Assembly (NCBI RefSeq): GCF_017355915.2
Contig: NZ_JAFEUV020000001.1
Span: 558,001 to 622,000 of the forward strand
Length of the DNA stretch: 64,000 bases
Source of the DNA: Telluribacter roseus
GTDB taxonomy: Bacteria; Bacteroidota; Bacteroidia; Cytophagales; Spirosomataceae
Reading direction: 5' to 3'
In this document: in pieces, positions 59,864 through 64,000 of the stretch
Position numbering within the stretch: the stretch's first letter is position 1
How the letters are laid out: the number at the start of each line of letters is the position of its first letter
Made by a program: the position numbers and the translations under genes
The notes under the pieces: generated by a model
Told to the model about the DNA's origin: nothing
The model's database searches: none
The model's input: only the letters and a program-made list of their open reading frames with translations

Positions 59864-60493
59864 CTAAAAGTCAAATTCCACTACATCAGAGTCATTCAAT
59901 AAATATTTTGTGAGTTTTTCGTGCTGCTTTTCACTACCCTGTAAGGTCCAGTTGCCACTGATGCGATCACCGGTGCGGTTCTGCTTACCCCGCATCACAT
60001 CCAGCTTATATTCCCTGAAAAGCTCCTCGTAGCGCTTGAGGGTTTTTTGCTGGTACTTGGTCACGATGCGGTAGTTCCGGATCTGGTTCCTAGTCTTCAT
60101 GAAGCTCTGCAGCGGGATCAGGGCTATCAGTGACAGGATCACCAGGGCAAAGGTAAAAAAGGCCATTTCGTAGTAGCCCGCGCCAATGGCCATGCCCATG
60201 GCCGCTGTTACCCATACGGCTGCCGCCGTCGTAAGCCCTACTACCTGATTATGCTCCCTAAATATGATCCCTCCACCAATAAAGCCGATACCCGTAATGA
60301 CATTGGCGGCAATCCGACCCGCGTCCAGACTTACTTTAATGGAAAGAAGCGTGAAGAGGGTAGAGCCCAGGGAAATCAGAATCATAGTCCGCAAACCAGC
60401 CGATTTGCTGCGGTATTCCCGTTCCAGGCCGACAACGGCACCAATGACAAATGCTAAGAGTAGTCTTAAAAGGTCCTCCGGTGATAAGTACAT
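59864..60493 (-). CDS. MgtC/SapB-family membrane protein
   Basis: The start at 60493 (MYLSPEDLLRLLLAF) was chosen; nine further residues upstream are possible. The 209-residue protein has four to five hydrophobic helices with MgtC hallmarks: GAVVGLEREYRSKSAGLRT, TGIGFIGGGIIFREHN and VGLTTAAAVWVTAAMG, followed by a soluble C-terminal domain. MgtC proteins affect magnesium stress and ATP synthase regulation; function here is unknown. The gene is upstream of eboA on the same strand with 146 bases between, so it may be separate from the operon. Confidence 0.9.
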   Translation of the reverse strand: MYLSPEDLLRLLLAFVIGAVVGLEREYRSKSAGLRTMILISLGSTLFTLLSIKVSLDAGRIAANVITGIGFIGGGIIFREHNQVVGLTTAAAVWVTAAMGMAIGAGYYEMAFFTFALVILSLIALIPLQSFMKTRNQIRNYRIVTKYQQKTLKRYEELFREYKLDVMRGKQNRTGDRISGNWTLQGSEKQHEKLTKYLLNDSDVVEFDF

Positions 60494-60516
60494 AGATAAA
60501 GTAGGCGATGAAGTGT

Positions 60517-60556
60517 ACAAAAAGCACCGGCCAAGTTCCCAATGGTACCTGGCCGG
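60517..60556 (-). terminator. Terminator of the Xaa-Pro aminopeptidase gene
   Basis: On the minus strand, CCGGCCA/TGGCCGG (60556-60550 with 60533-60527) is followed after GTGC by TTTTTG (60522-60517). Confidence 0.82.
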
Positions 60557-60596
60557 CCTGACTAATGCATATACAAAAAATATACCTGCTGCTGCT

Positions 60597-61886
60597 CTAG
60601 CTGTTCATGATCTCTTCAATCTCTTCGGCCTCAATGGGTATATCTGCCATCAGGTCCTTATTGCCGTCGGCGGTGATGAGGATGTCGTTTTCCAGACGAA
60701 TACCCAGGCCTTCTTCGCGGATGTAGATACCCGGCTCACAGGTAAATACCATACCCGGCTCGAAGCGACGGTACTTGTTGCCTACGTCGTGTACGTCAAG
60801 GCCCAGGAAGTGCGAGGTACCGTGGGGGAAGTACTTCTTGTAAGCGGGTAGTTCGGGGTCCTGCTTTTCGATGGCCTCTTTGGTAAGCAGTCCCAGCCCG
60901 ATCAGCTCACTCTCCATCACCTTACCTACCTCTACGTGGTAGTCGTCCCAGATGTTGCCGGGTACCAGCATGGATTTAGCCGCTTTGAACACCCGCAGTA
61001 CCGCGTCGTATACCTGGCGCTGCCGCTCCGTAAAACGGCCGTTGACCGGGATAGAGCGGGTCAGGTCGGCATTGTAGTTGGCGTACTCAGCGGCTACGTC
61101 GAGCAGGAGTATTTCACCGTCCTTACAGGGCTGGTTGTTCTGGAGGTAGTGGAGCACACAGGCATTAGCCCCCGAGGCGATGATTGGCTGGTAGGCAAAG
61201 CCGCGCGACCGGCTCCGTACAAACTCATGCAGCAGCTCGGCCTCTACCTCGTACTCCATCACACCGGGCTTGACAAACTTCAGCAGGCGGTGGAATCCGG
61301 CGCGGGTGATGTCGCAGGCTTCCTGCAGGAGGGCCAGTTCCTGGGGCTGCTTGATGGCCCGCAGGTAGTGCATGAGTGGCGCCAGGCGGTCCAGCTGGTG
61401 CAGGGGGTACCTTTCGCGGAACTCCCGGATGTACCGCGCCTCACGGGTCTGTACCAGGGAGTCGTTGCGGGTATGCTCGTTGGTGTTGAGGTACACACGT
61501 TCGGCTTCAAACACGATATTGCGGAATACCTGCTCAAACTCATGGGTCCAGTAGATGCGTTGAATACCCGATACCTCGCGGGCCTGCTCTTTTGTCAATT
61601 TTTCGCCTTCCCACACGGCTATGTACTCGTTGGTTTCGCGCAGGAACAGCACCTCCCGCATCCTCTCGTCCGGGTGCTCGGGAAACAGGACCAGGATCGT
61701 CTCTTCCTGATCTACCCCCGACAGGTAGAACAGGTCCGTGTTCTGGCGGAAGCCCATGGTACCGTCGGCGTTGGTGGGCATGATATCATTGGCATTCAGG
61801 ATGACGAGTGACTTGGGTTTCAGGATACTGGCCAGCCGGCGACGGTTTTCTATAAACAGGGCTTTGTCAATGGATTGGTAACGCAT
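60597..61886 (-). CDS. pepP: Xaa-Pro aminopeptidase (M24B, aminopeptidase P)
   Basis: This 429-residue protein is standard for aminopeptidase P. The dinuclear metal ligands are seen in order: Asp (LLDVAAEYANYNADLTRS, two Asp), His (PHGTSHFLGLDVHDVG), Glu (FTCEPGIYIREEG) and Glu (IRLENDILITADG). It removes N-terminal residues ahead of proline in the cytoplasm. A possible minus-strand -7 box (TAATTTTG, 62049-62042) lies about 160 bases upstream. A hairpin terminator follows the stop. Confidence 0.94.
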   Translation of the reverse strand: MRYQSIDKALFIENRRRLASILKPKSLVILNANDIMPTNADGTMGFRQNTDLFYLSGVDQEETILVLFPEHPDERMREVLFLRETNEYIAVWEGEKLTKEQAREVSGIQRIYWTHEFEQVFRNIVFEAERVYLNTNEHTRNDSLVQTREARYIREFRERYPLHQLDRLAPLMHYLRAIKQPQELALLQEACDITRAGFHRLLKFVKPGVMEYEVEAELLHEFVRSRSRGFAYQPIIASGANACVLHYLQNNQPCKDGEILLLDVAAEYANYNADLTRSIPVNGRFTERQRQVYDAVLRVFKAAKSMLVPGNIWDDYHVEVGKVMESELIGLGLLTKEAIEKQDPELPAYKKYFPHGTSHFLGLDVHDVGNKYRRFEPGMVFTCEPGIYIREEGLGIRLENDILITADGNKDLMADIPIEAEEIEEIMNS

Positions 61887-62083
61887 GATAGTTTATTTAT
61901 GAGGAACACTTTTGACGAATCGAATAATTAATTACGTTTAACTCCCTATAGTCTTGTCGGGTTTTGGATAGACCGCCAGCCAAATGGAGTACTACAGAAA
62001 GTCAGGCACTATAATTTTACAGCATAAAGCTATTGATTGACCAAAATTACAAAACATTACCAAACTAATTTTTTCCTGATTGT

Positions 62084-63610
62084 ATGAAAGCCAGACTTCT
62101 CGGTATACTCTTACTTCTACCCCTATTTCTTTCTGCTCAACCCAAGTACTGGATATACCTGAAAGATAAAAACTCTGCTGACCAGCCAGCTGTATCCGAA
62201 ACGACCATGCAGAACCGTAAGCTGCTGGGACTGCCCCTCTTCGACGAAACCGACCTGCCGGTGCAGGCAGCTTACGAAAAGGAGCTGACCAATGTCACCG
62301 TTACGATCATCAACCGGTCCAAGTGGCTCAATGCCGTATCGGCTACGCTGACGCCCGAGCAGGCGTACCGGGTATCGAAGCTCCCCTTCGTCACCGACGT
62401 GGTACCTATGACCTCCGGCTTCTACATAGCCCGTACCCAGCCCGTAGATAAAGCGCAGCTGGCTCCGGTGATGGCGCAGGTGCAGTCGGAGGCTTTTATG
62501 CAATCGGGTTTTACGGGTAAGGGCGTAACTATTGGGGTGATTGACGCGGGTTTTTACGGGGCGGATTCGTCCTATGCCCTGCGTGATATATTCACCAGCA
62601 AGCGGGTACTGGGCATTCGTGATTACGTCAAGCGCGACCGTCCGGCCACACTGTTGTACACTACGGCGGAGTCATTCTCCGATGTACACGGTACCGAAGT
62701 AATGGCGGCTATCTCGGGAATGGATAAGAACGATAACATCCAGTACGGCATGGCCATGGATGCCAAGTTTTACCTGGCTCGTACCGACTACTCACTACGC
62801 GAGTGGCGGGGCGAAGAAGACAACTGGATCGCGGCTATGGAGTGGATGGATAGCCTGGGGGTACGCCTGATTAATACTTCACTGGGCTACGCCCGTGGGT
62901 TCTCAGATCCCAAAGAAAACTACGAACCCAAGCAGATGGATGGCAAAACCAGCGCCATCAGCCGCGCGGCCCAAATGGCCTCGGACAAAAAAGGTATGCT
63001 GATCGTGGTATCGGCTGGTAACGAAGGCGAAGACAAAAACTGGCGCATTATCTCGACTCCCGCGGATGCCAAAGGGGTACTTTCCATCGGAGCTACCAAC
63101 CAGCGGCTCTGGAACAAGATCGGGTACAGCAGTATCGGGCCGGAGTTCCTGCCGTACCTCAAGCCCAACGTGTCCTGCTTCTCGCTCTATGGTACTTCGC
63201 TGTCGGCACCGGTGATCACGGGCTTTGCGGCCTGTCTGATGCAGGCTCACCCCGAGCTGAATAACAAGGAGCTCATCGACCTGATCGAGAAGTCGGCGCA
63301 CCTGTACCCGTACGGCAACAACTACGTAGGCTACGGAGTACCCCTGGCGTCCCGTGCGCTGGCACTGGCCAAGGCTCCCTATCTGCCCTCGAATGGTACC
63401 GCAGTTAAGGCCGACGGCAAGAGCATAGAGGTACCCGTGAAGACCTCGGAAAGCACAGTGGTGATCTACCGCAAGAAGAACAAAAAGGACGTGATCGCGC
63501 AGCAGGTGGCTAAGGTACAGAATGGGGTAGTATCCCTGAAGCGCCAGACCGGTGAGCAGTACACGACCATTGACCTGAAAGATCAGGTGGTAGAGGTAGC
63601 CTGGGAGTAA
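62084..63610 (+). CDS. Secreted subtilisin-like serine protease (S8)
   Basis: This 508-residue protein has a signal peptide (LLGILLLLPLFLSA). The propeptide region spans about residues 20-140. The catalytic triad is Asp154 (IGVIDAGF), His202 (DVHGTEV) and Ser372 (YGTSLSAPV); the oxyanion Asn313 is in VVSAGNEGED. A C-terminal beta-domain of about 90 residues follows (IEVPVKTSESTVVIYR); it does not clearly match the type IX secretion sorting domain. Probably periplasmic or extracellular. A terminator follows. Confidence 0.93.
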   Translation: MKARLLGILLLLPLFLSAQPKYWIYLKDKNSADQPAVSETTMQNRKLLGLPLFDETDLPVQAAYEKELTNVTVTIINRSKWLNAVSATLTPEQAYRVSKLPFVTDVVPMTSGFYIARTQPVDKAQLAPVMAQVQSEAFMQSGFTGKGVTIGVIDAGFYGADSSYALRDIFTSKRVLGIRDYVKRDRPATLLYTTAESFSDVHGTEVMAAISGMDKNDNIQYGMAMDAKFYLARTDYSLREWRGEEDNWIAAMEWMDSLGVRLINTSLGYARGFSDPKENYEPKQMDGKTSAISRAAQMASDKKGMLIVVSAGNEGEDKNWRIISTPADAKGVLSIGATNQRLWNKIGYSSIGPEFLPYLKPNVSCFSLYGTSLSAPVITGFAACLMQAHPELNNKELIDLIEKSAHLYPYGNNYVGYGVPLASRALALAKAPYLPSNGTAVKADGKSIEVPVKTSESTVVIYRKKNKKDVIAQQVAKVQNGVVSLKRQTGEQYTTIDLKDQVVEVAWE

Positions 63611-63651
63611 ACTTCCATTTTACATCCAACTCAATACTATTTTCATCCTAC

Positions 63652-63678
63652 GGGCAGGCTGGACCTGCCCTTTTTTTT
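63652..63678 (+). terminator. Terminator of the subtilisin-like protease gene
   Basis: GGGCAGG (63652-63658) pairs with CCTGCCC (63664-63670) around a 5-base loop and is followed by eight T residues. Confidence 0.93.
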
Positions 63679-63682
63679 ACTG

Positions 63683-63690
63683 TAACTTTG
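63683..63690 (+). promoter_or_regulatory. -7 element (TAACTTTG) directly ahead of the HAD gene
   Basis: An exact TAnnTTTG ends only four bases before the ATG at 63695. If used, transcription would start at or within the first codon, implying a leaderless or nearly leaderless mRNA. Confidence 0.45.
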
Positions 63691-63694
63691 CCCC

Positions 63695-64000
63695 ATGGAA
63701 AATACAATAGCTGTCATTTTTGACATGGATGGCGTGATCTGCCATACCAATCCGTACCATTCGAAGGCCTTCCGGGAGTTTTTTGCCAAGCGCGACCTGT
63801 CGCCTACCGACGAGGAGTTTGCCCAGCATATGTTTGGCAAGAGCAATAGCTATATCCTGAGCCACTTTCTGCAGAGAGAGGTAGTAGGCGAGGAGTTTAA
63901 GCAGCTGGAGGACGAAAAAGAAAGCCTGTTCCGCACCATCTACGAACCCTACATCGAGCCCATTGGCGGGCTGTTGGAATTTATTGCTAGTCTCAAACAG
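63695..64000 (+). CDS. HAD-family phosphatase (beta-phosphoglucomutase-like), 3'-truncated by window edge
   Basis: The first 102 codons are present; the frame is open to the window end. Motif I AVIFDMDGVICHT has the two catalytic Asp residues. The cap region follows (NPYHSKAFREFFAKRDL, MFGKSNSYILSHFL), as in beta-phosphoglucomutase/sugar-phosphatase-type HAD proteins. Motifs II-IV lie beyond the window. Substrate unknown. Start chosen at the first ATG, four bases after a -7 motif. Confidence 0.88.
   Translation, partial: MENTIAVIFDMDGVICHTNPYHSKAFREFFAKRDLSPTDEEFAQHMFGKSNSYILSHFLQREVVGEEFKQLEDEKESLFRTIYEPYIEPIGGLLEFIASLKQ

Noticed and set aside
60936-61811. 291-codon open frame on the plus strand opposite pepP
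   Set aside because: It is antisense to an intact aminopeptidase P; long shadow frames are common in this GC range.

Overview
The window reads as a chromosomal segment of a Bacteroidota bacterium, most likely of the order Cytophagales. Four things support this: a recurring -7 promoter motif TAnnTTTG, almost no Shine-Dalgarno sequences, many lipoproteins and LytS/LytTR signalling genes, and gene sets typical of the group (malate:quinone oxidoreductase, a Nif3/zinc-ribbon pair, sorbosone-type dehydrogenases, DUF1080). Most of the DNA is about 50-57% GC with dense genes. There is no IS element, phage, CRISPR array, rRNA operon or plasmid hallmark.

Layout. 1-3.5 kb: the 3' part of an isoaspartyl peptidase/asparaginase gene, a membrane-bound hydrolase-like gene and mqo. 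3.6-15.1 kb: eight tandem paralogous lipoprotein genes on the minus strand. Each encodes a seven-bladed SBBP-type beta-propeller behind a near-identical signal peptide (every one has Cys-Gln-Asp-His at residues 19-22), and each has its own terminator-like hairpin. A 0.5-kb hairpin-rich region lies upstream. 15.6-22 kb: nucleoside hydrolase, PEGA lipoprotein, two identical tRNA-Asp genes, the Nif3 and zinc-ribbon genes, a TPR protein and radC. 22-25.6 kb: a LytS-type kinase/LytTR regulator/lipoprotein operon and a phosphatase. 25.7-27.5 kb: menaquinone genes (DHNA-CoA thioesterase and isochorismate synthase).

27.6-46.7 kb: a loose carbohydrate and secreted-enzyme region (GH5, GH43, GH2, DUF1080, two sorbosone-type dehydrogenases, esterase, NlpC/P60 peptidase), with a pair of partly degenerate amidohydrolases, an S1-domain protein and a large PAS histidine kinase. 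There is no SusCD pair, so this is not a classical polysaccharide utilization locus. 47.7-50.6 kb: an ABC transporter/GntR operon with a palindromic candidate operator at its promoter. 50.7-53.2 kb: pentapeptide protein, carboxynorspermidine-dehydrogenase-like enzyme and DUF456 protein.

53.2-59.7 kb: a complete, compact eboABCDEF operon on the minus strand, in canonical order with overlapping or nearly overlapping genes. This conserved set is linked to export or processing of an unidentified metabolite and is known from Bacteroidota, cyanobacteria and eustigmatophyte plastids. 59.8-64 kb: MgtC-family protein, Xaa-Pro aminopeptidase, subtilisin-like protease and the 5' part of a HAD phosphatase gene.

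The two most notable systems are the eight-gene propeller lipoprotein array and the ebo operon. The hexamer GGTACC also appears far more often than chance would predict. All calls come from reading motifs, gene order and sequence features; no database search was possible.
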